Below, one piece after another: positions 7,411 through 14,390 of a stretch of DNA of 37,945 bases; the stretch's first letter is position 1; every line of letters starts with the position of its first letter. A program made the translations under genes and the position numbers. Under the pieces are notes generated by a model. That model did no database searches. It was not told where the DNA came from and saw nothing but the letters and a program-made list of their open reading frames with translations. Source of the stretch: Clostridia bacterium (GTDB lineage Bacteria; Bacillota; Clostridia; Oscillospirales; Acutalibacteraceae); NCBI GenBank assembly GCA_017450005.1, contig JAFSYM010000126.1:1-37945 (forward strand), written 5' to 3'.

Positions 7411-8331
7411 ATGTCATTTTTGTACTCATTTTTCGGTTTTCTGCTGAGCACAATCTACCACTGGGTCGGCAACTACGGCGTTGCCCTGATCCTCCTGACG
7501 CTCTTTGCGCGTATCCTGATGCTGCCCATGTCCGTCAAGCAGCAAAAAAGTACCGCAAAAATGCAGCGCCTGCAGTCCAAGGTGCGCAAGATCCAGCAGC
7601 AGTATGCCGGCGACCAGAGAAAGATCCAGGAAGAAACGCAGGCGCTCTATTCCCGCGAGGGCACAAACCCCATGTCCATGGGCTGCCTGCCCCTGGTGCT
7701 GCAGCTTCCGGTCATCTACGGTCTGATCGGCGCGATCTACCATCCGCTGCAGTACGTGCTGCACATTGACGCGGCGCATATCGAGGCGCTGACCAAGGCG
7801 CTGGGCGACGTAATCGAGGTCACGACAAAAAACAGTCGTGTCGTCGAGCTGCAGATCATCGAGCATATCGGTCAGCTCAGCGGCGTTGTTCCCGCCGAAG
7901 TGTTTGAAAAAATCAGCAGCTTCGATTTCAAATTCCTCGGCATTTCGCTCGGGCAGGTGCCGTCTATCAAGCATCCGGACATCCTCTGGCTTGTGCCGAT
8001 CCTGTCGTTTGCGTCGCAGATGGCAAGCAGTCTCGTGATGTATGTGCGCCAGAGGGAGCAGAATCCCGAAATGTCCAAGAATCCGTCTATGGGCTGCATG
8101 ACCTTCGGCATGCCGCTGTTCTCGCTGTACTTCACGTTCCAGTTCCCGGTCGGTATCGGCATTTACTGGATCACGTCCAGCGTGATTGCGTTTGTGCAGA
8201 TGCTCGTGCTCAACTCGATCTACAGCCCCAAGAAGATGACGGTCAAACTCATGGTCGAAGAAACGATCCAGCGCCGCTCCAGAGAAGAGAATCTCAAGCG
8301 TATCGCAGAAAACAAACAATCCAACGAATAA
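7411..8331 (+). CDS. yidC: YidC/Oxa1-type membrane protein insertase
   Basis: A 306-residue membrane protein with the YidC core of about five helices. The first helix is followed by NYGVALILLTLFARILMLPM, which contains the conserved hydrophilic-groove arginine. A charged cytoplasmic helical hairpin (KSTAKMQRLQSKVRKIQQQY) comes next, then the NPMSMGCLPLVLQLPVIYGL segment. There is no lipobox, unlike B. subtilis SpoIIIJ. It also has a loop of about 100 residues between the second and third core helices. It inserts proteins into the membrane alone or with Sec, and in spore formers this paralogue can be needed for forespore communication. GGAGG lies at 7399-7403. Confidence 0.95.
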   Translation: MSFLYSFFGFLLSTIYHWVGNYGVALILLTLFARILMLPMSVKQQKSTAKMQRLQSKVRKIQQQYAGDQRKIQEETQALYSREGTNPMSMGCLPLVLQLPVIYGLIGAIYHPLQYVLHIDAAHIEALTKALGDVIEVTTKNSRVVELQIIEHIGQLSGVVPAEVFEKISSFDFKFLGISLGQVPSIKHPDILWLVPILSFASQMASSLVMYVRQREQNPEMSKNPSMGCMTFGMPLFSLYFTFQFPVGIGIYWITSSVIAFVQMLVLNSIYSPKKMTVKLMVEETIQRRSREENLKRIAENKQSNE

Positions 8332-8359
8332 AGATTGAAAATTATAGGTGGTGTCACTT

Positions 8360-9250
8360 TTGATTAAAGAAGCGATCGGCACCGGTCTGACGGTCGAGGA
8401 GGCCTTTGAAAACGCAAAGGCCGCGCTCGCCGCACCGGAAGACGTCGAGATCCAGCAGGAAATCTTAGAGCTGCCGAAGAAAAAGACGCTCGGTCTGTTC
8501 GGCGGCAGTCCCGCAAAAGTCCGCGCATTCTATGAATATGAAGAGTCCCCCTTCGTGCACGCGGAAGCGTATCTGCGCGGCATCCTGAAGGGCATGTGTG
8601 TCGAAGAGGCCGAAATCGCGTTCTCCGTCGAGGAGGACACGGTGATGATCCAGCTCGATTGCGGCAGCAGCCAGGGCACGGTCATCGGCCGCAGAGGCGA
8701 GACGCTCGATGCGATCCAGTATCTGATGCGTCTGGTCATCAACAAGGATTCCGATGCATACAAGCGTGTGTCCATCAACGTGGGCACCTACCGCGAGAAG
8801 CGCGAGGAAACGCTGCGCGAGCTGGCGAAAAAGAACGCCGCGCGTGTGCGCAAGTACGGACGCAAGGTCATGCTCGATCCGATGAATCCCTATGAGCGCA
8901 GAATCGTGCACACGGAGATCCAGAAGATCGAAGGCGTGGAGTCGCACTCCGTCGGCTCCGACAGCGAGCGCAGAGTCGTCATCACGCTGGCCGAGGGTTT
9001 CACGGCCGAAAACGGTTCCGAGCCGCGCAGAGACGGCGGCAAGGGCGGCTATCGCGGCGGCAGAGGCGGCCACGGCGGCGGCAGAGGCGGTCATGGCGGC
9101 AGAGGCGGCCGCGGCGGCAGAGGCGGCGCGGATAAGGGCACAACCCAGCCTTCCCGTCCTCCGCGTTCCGACAACGCGTCGGCGTCGCTGTACGGCATCA
9201 TCGAGCCGAAAGCAGCGCCCGCGCCCGCAGAATCCGCACAGGAAGAATAA
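8360..9250 (+). CDS. khpB: RNA-binding protein KhpB/Jag with RGG-rich tail
   Basis: A 296-residue protein with the three parts of Jag/KhpB. The N-terminal Jag domain has TGLTVEEAFENAKAAL and KKKTLGLFGGSPAKVRA. The KH domain has GTVIGRRGETLDAIQYL. The R3H domain has LDPMNPYERRIVHTEI followed by EGVESHSVGSDSERRVVI. A tail of about 70 residues follows, beginning with a run of RGG/GGH repeats encoded at 9031-9130, which is not usual for this family. KhpB binds RNA and is linked to cell division and envelope control in Firmicutes. TTG 8360 is chosen over GTG 8348/8351 because AGGTGGTG at 8346-8353 would be its ribosome site. It is the last gene before a terminator; mnmE/mnmG, which usually follow, are absent. 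Confidence 0.92.
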   Translation: MIKEAIGTGLTVEEAFENAKAALAAPEDVEIQQEILELPKKKTLGLFGGSPAKVRAFYEYEESPFVHAEAYLRGILKGMCVEEAEIAFSVEEDTVMIQLDCGSSQGTVIGRRGETLDAIQYLMRLVINKDSDAYKRVSINVGTYREKREETLRELAKKNAARVRKYGRKVMLDPMNPYERRIVHTEIQKIEGVESHSVGSDSERRVVITLAEGFTAENGSEPRRDGGKGGYRGGRGGHGGGRGGHGGRGGRGGRGGADKGTTQPSRPPRSDNASASLYGIIEPKAAPAPAESAQEE

Positions 9251-9262
9251 GCAAAAAAATGA

Positions 9263-9297
9263 GCAGATCCGGTTCAGTGAATCGGGTCTGCTTTTTT
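9263..9297 (+). terminator. terminator closing the rpsF-khpB run
   Basis: GCAGATCCG at 9263-9271 pairs with CGGGTCTGC at 9283-9291 and is followed by six T residues. Confidence 0.85.
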
Positions 9298-9308
9298 CTC
9301 TCGTCTGT

Positions 9309-9893
9309 TTATTCGCCGCGCAGTTCGTCGAGCGTTTTTTCAAAGCCGGGCAGAAATTCCTCCAGAAAGCGGTCGGCTTCGGGGCAGTGCATGTCCTGAA
9401 TCGCGCGCAGCGTGGAGGCTGCCGCCTTTTCAAACTCCAGATTGCCGGCCTGCCGCTCGGCGATGCACTTGGTCAGCGCGCAGATTTTGTCCGCCGCCTT
9501 GACGAACCGCCACAGCGGCGCATCCTCCGCCTGCGGCACAAACATCGGCCGGTATGCATCGCGCAGGGATTCGGGCAGCATGGCGAGTATGGTGTCGCAG
9601 GCGCTCTCCTCCACGAGCCTGTACGCGTCGCGTACCTGCGCGTTGTAGTATTTGACCGGCGTGGGCATGTCGCCCGTCAGGATCTCCGGCGCGTCGTGAA
9701 ACAGCGCCAGCACGGCCGCACGGTCGGCGGACAGCGGCGTTTGGGCGGTTTGATTGTGCAGCAGCACCAGCGCGTGCGCCGTGATCGCCACGTCCAGACT
9801 GTGCTCGCTCAGGTTCTCCTCATGCGCGTTGCGCATGAGCGCCCAGCGGTTGATGTATTTCATCCGCGCCATCAGCGCAAAAAAATTGCTCAT
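9309..9893 (-). CDS. yfbR: HD-domain 5'-deoxynucleotidase, YfbR-like
   Basis: A 194-residue HD-superfamily phosphohydrolase. SNFFALMARMKYINRWALM, NLSEHSLDVAITAHAL (metal-ligand His), ALFHDAPEILTGDMPTPVKY (HD pair plus the TGD..TP motif) and VKAADKICALTKC follow the order of E. coli YfbR, which removes phosphate from deoxynucleoside 5'-monophosphates. The length also fits. ATG 9893 is chosen because AAAGGAG lies eight bases upstream of it; the GTG at 9902 would overlap that site. It is transcribed alone, convergent to khpB and divergent from the secreted phosphoesterase. It probably serves nucleotide salvage or pool control. Confidence 0.88.
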   Translation of the reverse strand: MSNFFALMARMKYINRWALMRNAHEENLSEHSLDVAITAHALVLLHNQTAQTPLSADRAAVLALFHDAPEILTGDMPTPVKYYNAQVRDAYRLVEESACDTILAMLPESLRDAYRPMFVPQAEDAPLWRFVKAADKICALTKCIAERQAGNLEFEKAAASTLRAIQDMHCPEADRFLEEFLPGFEKTLDELRGE

Positions 9894-9958
9894 CACACTC
9901 ACTCCTTTGATTCCGCTTCATTGTACCATGTTCCGCGGCAGAATGCAACGAAAGTTTA

Positions 9959-9988
9959 TTGACAAACCGAGTTAGTCTGTGCTAAACT
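9959..9988 (+). promoter_or_regulatory. sigma-A promoter of the secreted metallophosphoesterase
   Basis: TTGACA at 9959-9964 and TAAACT at 9983-9988 with a TGC extension directly upstream. The spacer is 18 bp. Confidence 0.65.
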
Positions 9989-10021
9989 ATACGCGTCAAA
10001 AACAGAAAGGAAGCGAAAATC

Positions 10022-11539
10022 ATGAAAAATACGATTCGGAAATGTATCAGCATTCTGCTGGTCATGGCGCTGCTGTGCGGCGGCGGACTGGTTGCAAACG
10101 CGAGCTATACGCAGGACAGCGATCTGTTCCGCCAGAGCTGCACCGTCAACGGCGACACAGCCGCGCAGCGCGGTTTCTGCTGGTATACGAAGACGGCAGT
10201 CGACACGCAGATCCGCGTGTTCGCAAACGGGCGCGACATCACCTCGACGCTCAAGCTCGACGATGTGACGTGCACGGCATGGGAAGGCAACTACATGCAC
10301 AAAGTCACGGTCAAGGGCCTGACGGCAGGCACGGACTACACCTATCAACTCAAGGGCGACACAGCCTGGAGCGAGCCGGGCGCATTCCGCACGGACGACG
10401 GCGACGACAAGATCAGCTTCATCAGCATCGCGGACGTGCAGGCGAGCAGTCTTGAGAATTTCCTCAAGGGCGTGCGTACCGCGAAAAAGGGTCTGGAAGT
10501 GAATCCGGACGCAGACTTCATCGTCAATCTCGGCGACTTCACCAACGACAGCACCAACGAAGAATGGGACTACTATGCCGAGGCGTTCGACAGCTTTGAC
10601 AGCCGCGTAACGCTCGCGCCGATCAGCGGCAACCATGATGGTCTGGGCGTGTGGCACTGGTTCGACAATATGTTCAATCTGGACAAGTCCGAAAGCGTGC
10701 AGAATCTGAACGGCGTCAACTATTCCTACGACTACGGCAACGCGCATTTCGCCGTGCTGAACACCAACGACGCGTTGAGCCTGTCGCTCGCGCAGCTTCG
10801 CTGGCTGTTCAACGATATGCGCTCCACCGACAAGGACTGGAAGATCGTATTCATGCACAAGTCTCCCTACACGCTCGGCAAGGACGGCAAGTGGCCGGAT
10901 GCGCTGTATACCAAGGCTACGCTCACGCGCATCTGCGAGGCAACCGGCGTTGATCTGGTAATGAGCGGCCATGACCACCAGTATCTGCGCACCAAGAGCC
11001 TCAAGCTCAACCATGTCGTTCCGGACGGCGAAGGCGTGACGTACGTGCTCGCGGGCACTGCCGGCAGCAAGCGGTACGAAATCCGCGACTTCATGTTCAA
11101 CCACTTCATCACGCTCGATAAGCTCGCGGCGCTGACCGTGCAGAGAGACGGCAAGAACGACCTGGGCCATTACAACCAGTGCTACCTGCAGGACGGCACG
11201 CTTGACCATGTTGACCTCAACCGTGTCGGCGGCGTGTTCAGCAACATCACGATCGACGGCGGCAAGCTGACGCTCAAGGCCTATGTGCTCAAGGATCAGG
11301 CGGAAGGCGAGACTGAGGATGTGCTGACCGAGATCGACTCTTTCGAGCTGACCAAAGAGACCGGCAAGAACGAGATCACCTTCACCGGCGACAATTCGAC
11401 CAGCCCCGTGCGCTATGCGCTCGGCCTGATCCCGTCCTTCCTGTCGCTGGCCGTATACACGTTCGGCAACTGGTTGCCGCGATTCCTGTGCATGCTGCCG
11501 GATCTGGTCTACACGGTTGTGACGAAAGACGTTTTCTAA
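10022..11539 (+). CDS. secreted metallophosphoesterase, purple acid phosphatase-like, with hydrophobic C-terminal tail
   Basis: A 505-residue protein with a signal peptide (MKNTIRKCISILLVMALLCG, cleavage near ANA). Residues 30-125 look like the N-terminal fibronectin type III domain of purple acid phosphatases (GFCWYTKTA, LTAGTDYTYQLKGD). The catalytic domain follows, with ISIADVQ, LGDFTND (Asp about 172), GNHD (204-206), FMHKSPY and SGHDHQY (His about 317/319). The first metal motif reads AD-x-Q rather than D-x-H, which may change one metal ligand. The last 35 residues form an aromatic hydrophobic tail (LIPSFLSLAVYTFGNWLPRF) with no charged anchor signal. The gene has its own promoter and is followed by a hairpin at 11567-11597. 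The substrate is unknown; release of phosphate outside the cell is likely. Confidence 0.82.
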   Translation: MKNTIRKCISILLVMALLCGGGLVANASYTQDSDLFRQSCTVNGDTAAQRGFCWYTKTAVDTQIRVFANGRDITSTLKLDDVTCTAWEGNYMHKVTVKGLTAGTDYTYQLKGDTAWSEPGAFRTDDGDDKISFISIADVQASSLENFLKGVRTAKKGLEVNPDADFIVNLGDFTNDSTNEEWDYYAEAFDSFDSRVTLAPISGNHDGLGVWHWFDNMFNLDKSESVQNLNGVNYSYDYGNAHFAVLNTNDALSLSLAQLRWLFNDMRSTDKDWKIVFMHKSPYTLGKDGKWPDALYTKATLTRICEATGVDLVMSGHDHQYLRTKSLKLNHVVPDGEGVTYVLAGTAGSKRYEIRDFMFNHFITLDKLAALTVQRDGKNDLGHYNQCYLQDGTLDHVDLNRVGGVFSNITIDGGKLTLKAYVLKDQAEGETEDVLTEIDSFELTKETGKNEITFTGDNSTSPVRYALGLIPSFLSLAVYTFGNWLPRFLCMLPDLVYTVVTKDVF

Positions 11540-11566
11540 GCTGTAATTTCAATAGGATGAACCCCA

Positions 11567-11597
11567 ACGGGGCTGTCGCATTTTGCGGCAGCCCCGT
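11567..11597 (+). terminator. hairpin between convergent genes
   Basis: ACGGGGCTGTCGCA pairs with TGCGGCAGCCCCGT across a two-base loop core. The T-tract downstream is poor (ACAGTTTTG). It lies between the phosphoesterase gene and spoIVA, which converge. Confidence 0.6.
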
Positions 11598-11618
11598 ACA
11601 GTTTTGTGTCCGGACAGA

Positions 11619-13094
11619 TTACAGAATAATGCATATCAATCCGCTGCACCCTTCGTTGATGACGCGTTCGAGCGTTTCCTGGATGCGCTGGCGCGCGTCG
11701 GTCGGCATTTTGTACAGCTTGTTGTGCAGCCCCTCGTTGACCAGCTCGTGCAGGGACTTGCCGAAGATATTCGAATTCCAGATTTCGGACGGGTTTTCCT
11801 CGAACTCGCGCAGCAGGTACATGACCAGCTCCTCGGATTGCGATTCGCTGCCGACGATCGGGGCGACCTCTGTGGTGACGTTCGTTTTCATGATGTGCAG
11901 CGACGGCGCCGACGCCCGCAGCCGCACGCCGTAACGCCCGCCCTGCCGCATGATTTCCGGCTCCTCCAGATGCAGCTCCTCAAGCGTGGGCATCACAATC
12001 CCGTAGCCTGTTTCGTCCACCTCGTCGAGCGCCGTGCGCAGACGCAGGTACGACTTGCGCATATCCGCCAGCTCCCGCAGTGTCGCCAGCAGCGACTGTT
12101 CGTCCCCGACGGGCAGGTCGGTTATTTCGTGCAGCACCTTGAAGAACAGCGATTGCGCAATATCGGCTGTGATACGCGCGCTGCCGTCCGAGAGCGTGGT
12201 GGACGCGACGCGCGCCGATTGCAGATACGGACAGGCGGCGATGGTCTTGGCCATATCGGCGACGTCACGCATGTGCGCAAGGTTTGCCGCGGCCTCCCGC
12301 ACGGCGTCGGTTACAGCCGTGCGCAGCCAGTGTCCGCGGCCGAGCGTCATAACCCAGCGCGGCAGATCGAGACAGACTTCCTTGACTGGGAACTCGAACA
12401 GAATACGCGAGAGAATGTCGCGGATCTGCGCCTCGTCCAGCTGCATGCAGTTGACCGGCAGCACCGGTACGCCGTAAGAGACCTGCATGGCGTCTGCCGC
12501 GCTCTGTGCTGCGGGCGAATCCGGTTCGGTACTGTTGAGCAGCACGATAAACGGCTTGTGCAACCCCTGCAGCTCCTCGATCACGCGCCGTTCGGCCTCG
12601 GCGTATTCCTCACGCGGGATGTCGCTGATCGAGCCGTCGGTCGTGATCACCAGGCCGATGGTCGAGTGCTCGCTGATGACCTTTTTTGTACCGAGCTCCG
12701 CCGCCATGTTGAAGGGAATTTCCTCCTCGAACCACGGCGTTTTGACCATGCGCGGCTGCTCGTTTTCAATGTAGCCGAGCGAGCTGGGCACGATGTACCC
12801 CACGCAGTCGATCATACGCACGCGCAGCTGCGCGTTGCCGGGCAGCGTGATCTGCGCGGCCTGTTCGGGAATAAACTTCGGCTCGGTCGTCATGATCGTG
12901 CGTCCGGACGCCGATTGCGGCAGCTCATCTGTGGCGCGTTCTTTGCGGTGCGGGTCGCGGATGTTGGGCAGCACGAGCGTGTCCATGAATCGTTTGATGA
13001 ATGTGGATTTCCCTGTGCGTACCGGCCCGACGACGCCCACGTAGATGTCGCCGCCTGTGCGGGTTGCGATATCGCTGTAAATATTGCTTTGCAT
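11619..13094 (-). CDS. spoIVA: stage IV sporulation protein A, spore coat basement ATPase
   Basis: A 491-residue protein, essentially the same length as B. subtilis SpoIVA (492). It begins with SNIYSDIATRTGGDIYVGVV, followed by the Walker A motif GPVRTGKST at residues 23-31. The MIDCVGYIVPSSLGY block is typical, and the C-terminus ends EGCSGLICIIL, the conserved membrane- and SpoVM-proximal end. SpoIVA polymerises on the forespore surface using ATP and is the platform for coat assembly in the mother cell. ATG 13094 is chosen for GGGAGG eight bases upstream and because an upstream in-frame ATG at 13136 adds residues foreign to the family. A candidate sigma-E promoter lies at 13135-13163, as expected for a mother-cell gene. 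Confidence 0.97.
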   Translation of the reverse strand: MQSNIYSDIATRTGGDIYVGVVGPVRTGKSTFIKRFMDTLVLPNIRDPHRKERATDELPQSASGRTIMTTEPKFIPEQAAQITLPGNAQLRVRMIDCVGYIVPSSLGYIENEQPRMVKTPWFEEEIPFNMAAELGTKKVISEHSTIGLVITTDGSISDIPREEYAEAERRVIEELQGLHKPFIVLLNSTEPDSPAAQSAADAMQVSYGVPVLPVNCMQLDEAQIRDILSRILFEFPVKEVCLDLPRWVMTLGRGHWLRTAVTDAVREAAANLAHMRDVADMAKTIAACPYLQSARVASTTLSDGSARITADIAQSLFFKVLHEITDLPVGDEQSLLATLRELADMRKSYLRLRTALDEVDETGYGIVMPTLEELHLEEPEIMRQGGRYGVRLRASAPSLHIMKTNVTTEVAPIVGSESQSEELVMYLLREFEENPSEIWNSNIFGKSLHELVNEGLHNKLYKMPTDARQRIQETLERVINEGCSGLICIIL

Positions 13095-13134
13095 ACGGTT
13101 TCCTCCCTGCTTGCTGCACGACGCTTTTTGCTTC

Positions 13135-13163
13135 AAGATATGCGCCCGTCCCGCGGAATATAC
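13135..13163 (-). promoter_or_regulatory. candidate sigma-E promoter of spoIVA
   Basis: Read on the minus strand, GTATATT (13163-13157) and CATATCTT (13142-13135) are 14 bp apart, close to the mother-cell sigma-E pattern. spoIVA is a known sigma-E gene in B. subtilis. Confidence 0.5.
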
Positions 13164-13172
13164 CGCGCGGAC

Positions 13173-13201
13173 GGATATTTTTGCGCGCGCCGTCCAAAAT
13201 A
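13173..13201 (+). promoter_or_regulatory. candidate sigma-G promoter of spoVAE
   Basis: GGATA at 13173-13177 and CAAAATA at 13195-13201 with a 17-bp spacer resemble the forespore sigma-G pattern. The spoVA genes are sigma-G dependent in B. subtilis. Confidence 0.4.
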
Positions 13202-13223
13202 AGGACCGGGAGGGAGTTCAGAG

Positions 13224-13589
13224 ATGGAAACGGTATTCGGATTATTGAAAGCGTTTTGTGTCGGCGGCGCGTTCTGCCTGGTCGGACAGATCCTGCTCGA
13301 CCGCACGAAACTCACGCCGGCGCGTATTCTGGTCGGCTTCGTCGTGGCGGGTGTGCTGCTGGGTGCGCTGGGCATCTATGAGCCGCTGGCAGCGTGGGCA
13401 GGTTCCGGCGCGAAAGTCCCGCTGACGGGGTTCGGATTCGCGCTCGCGAAAGGCACGCGTGAGGCCGTGATGCGCGACGGGCTTTCCGGTGTGCTGACCG
13501 GCGCGCTGACAGCGGGCGCCGGCGGCGTGACGGCAGCGGTGCTGTGCGGACTGATCGCGTCGCTGATCGCTAAGCCCCATGAAAAGTAA
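13224..13589 (+). CDS. spoVAE: stage V sporulation protein AE (SpoVAEb type)
   Basis: A 121-residue membrane protein close to SpoVAEb in length. It contains GGAFCLVGQILLDRTKLTPA, then GALGIYEPL, AGSGAKVPLTGFGFALAKG and AGAGGVTAAVLCG, which follow the family order, with three or four hydrophobic segments. SpoVA proteins form the inner-membrane channel that loads dipicolinic acid into the forespore and releases it at germination. Usually spoVAC, spoVAD and spoVAE are adjacent; here the gene stands alone, divergent from spoIVA. GGGAGG lies at 13208-13213. Either the other spoVA genes are elsewhere or this copy has separated from them. Confidence 0.92.
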   Translation: METVFGLLKAFCVGGAFCLVGQILLDRTKLTPARILVGFVVAGVLLGALGIYEPLAAWAGSGAKVPLTGFGFALAKGTREAVMRDGLSGVLTGALTAGAGGVTAAVLCGLIASLIAKPHEK

Positions 13590-13630
13590 TAATAAAACAA
13601 GAAAGCCGCCCTGCCTTGCGGCAAAGCGGC
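13588..13630 (-). terminator. terminator of the rpsT operon (minus strand)
   Basis: On the minus strand GCCGCTTTGCC pairs with GGCAGGGCGGC through 11 bp around a GCAA loop, followed by a T-rich tail. It closes rpsT plus the small gene at 13649-13870. Confidence 0.85.
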
Positions 13631-13648
13631 ATCTGATCTTGCGCGTAA

Positions 13649-13870
13649 TTATTCGGCAGCTTCCTCGGCGGGAGCTTCTTCTGCTGCTTCGACTGCGGGT
13701 TCGACCTCGACGTCGTCGCAATCACAGCACTCACAGGGAACAAAATCCTCGCAGCTTGCTTCCTTCTTGTCCATGAATTTCTTCACGGCATAGTAAGCAG
13801 CGGCGCAGGCGCCTGCGATGGCAGCAAGCACAGCCAGGCACTTAAACAGTTTCTTGAAGAACTTGCACAT
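13649..13870 (-). CDS. small single-span membrane protein with Cys-rich acidic tail
   Basis: A 73-residue protein of no family I recognise. It has a basic, Cys-containing N-terminus (MCKFFKKLFKCL), one hydrophobic helix (AVLAAIAGACAAAYYAV), a KKFMDKK stop-transfer segment, then a cluster CEDFVPCECCDCDD with five cysteines, and an acidic Ala/Glu tail. The charge pattern does not fix which face the tail occupies. The cysteines could bind metal or form disulfides. GGAGGTC precedes the ATG, and it lies 26 bp after rpsT in the same direction, before a shared terminator, so it is probably co-transcribed with rpsT. Confidence 0.7.
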   Translation of the reverse strand: MCKFFKKLFKCLAVLAAIAGACAAAYYAVKKFMDKKEASCEDFVPCECCDCDDVEVEPAVEAAEEAPAEEAAE

Positions 13871-13896
13871 GATTTTGACCTCCGTAATAAAAATTG

Positions 13897-14151
13897 TTAT
13901 GCGTTGAGTAGTCTGGCGAGGGCGGACTTTTTACGGGCTGCATTGTTCTTGTGCAGCAGTCCCTTGGCCTCGGCCTGGTCCACCTTTTTGATTGCGGCGC
14001 GGACGAGCGCTTCCTTATCGGGCGCGTCGGCTTCCACAGCGGCGTGCGCCTTCTTGATCGCCGTCTTGAGCGCAGAGTTTGCGGACTTGTTGCGCGCAGC
14101 TCTGGTCTTGCTGACGAGGACACGCTTCTTTGCGGACTTGATGTTGGGCAT
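13897..14151 (-). CDS. rpsT: 30S ribosomal protein bS20
   Basis: An 84-residue basic helical protein. It begins MPNIKSAKKRVLVSKTRAAR and ends with GLLHKNNAARKKSALARLLN, both highly characteristic of bS20. It binds 16S rRNA near the base of the small subunit. ATG 14151 has AAAGGAGG eight bases upstream; an upstream in-frame TTG/ATG context at 14160 lies inside that ribosome site. It is transcribed from 14316-14344 with an unusually long structured leader of about 155 nt (14152-14309). A small membrane protein gene follows it. Confidence 0.96.
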   Translation of the reverse strand: MPNIKSAKKRVLVSKTRAARNKSANSALKTAIKKAHAAVEADAPDKEALVRAAIKKVDQAEAKGLLHKNNAARKKSALARLLNA

Positions 14152-14181
14152 GGGGAGCACCTCCTTTACACGGAACGGGTC

Positions 14182-14299
14182 GGCGATTGCGAAAGCCCGG
14201 GTGAGAGAGGGTAAAGGATCGCCAAACGCCGTATTCCAAAAATTGTAGTCAGCCGATGCGCTGGATGGGGGGAATCCATCCCGAACTTTCGCAATCGCC
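14182..14299 (-). promoter_or_regulatory. long structured leader RNA of rpsT, candidate r-protein leader
   Basis: A perfect 14-bp inverted repeat, GGCGATTGCGAAAG at 14182-14195 and CTTTCGCAATCGCC at 14286-14299, encloses about 90 nt. On the minus-strand RNA the helix continues through UUCGGG with CCCGGG to about 20 bp, with two G-U pairs. Inside is at least one more hairpin, UGGAU/AUCCA with a C-rich loop. The structure lies between the predicted start at about 14309 and the ribosome site at about 14160-14167. It may sense S20 or another ligand. I do not recognise it as a known riboswitch class. Confidence 0.6.
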
Positions 14300-14315
14300 T
14301 ACTATACAGTTAAAG

Positions 14316-14344
14316 ATTCTACCACACTCTGCGTCGAATTGCAA
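14316..14344 (-). promoter_or_regulatory. sigma-A promoter of rpsT
   Basis: On the minus strand TTGCAA (14344-14339), a 17-bp spacer and TAGAAT (14321-14316). The start would be near 14309, just upstream of the leader helix. Confidence 0.75.
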
Positions 14345-14370
14345 GAGTCTTTTCGCATTTTTTCATAATA
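14341..14370 (+). promoter_or_regulatory. candidate sigma-G promoter of gpr
   Basis: GCAAG at 14341-14345 and CATAATA at 14364-14370, spacer 18 bp. The -10 box fits the sigma-G/sigma-F pattern fully. The -35 region overlaps the -35 box of the divergent rpsT promoter. Confidence 0.55.
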
Positions 14371-14390
14371 ATTGGAAAGGAATTGATTTT

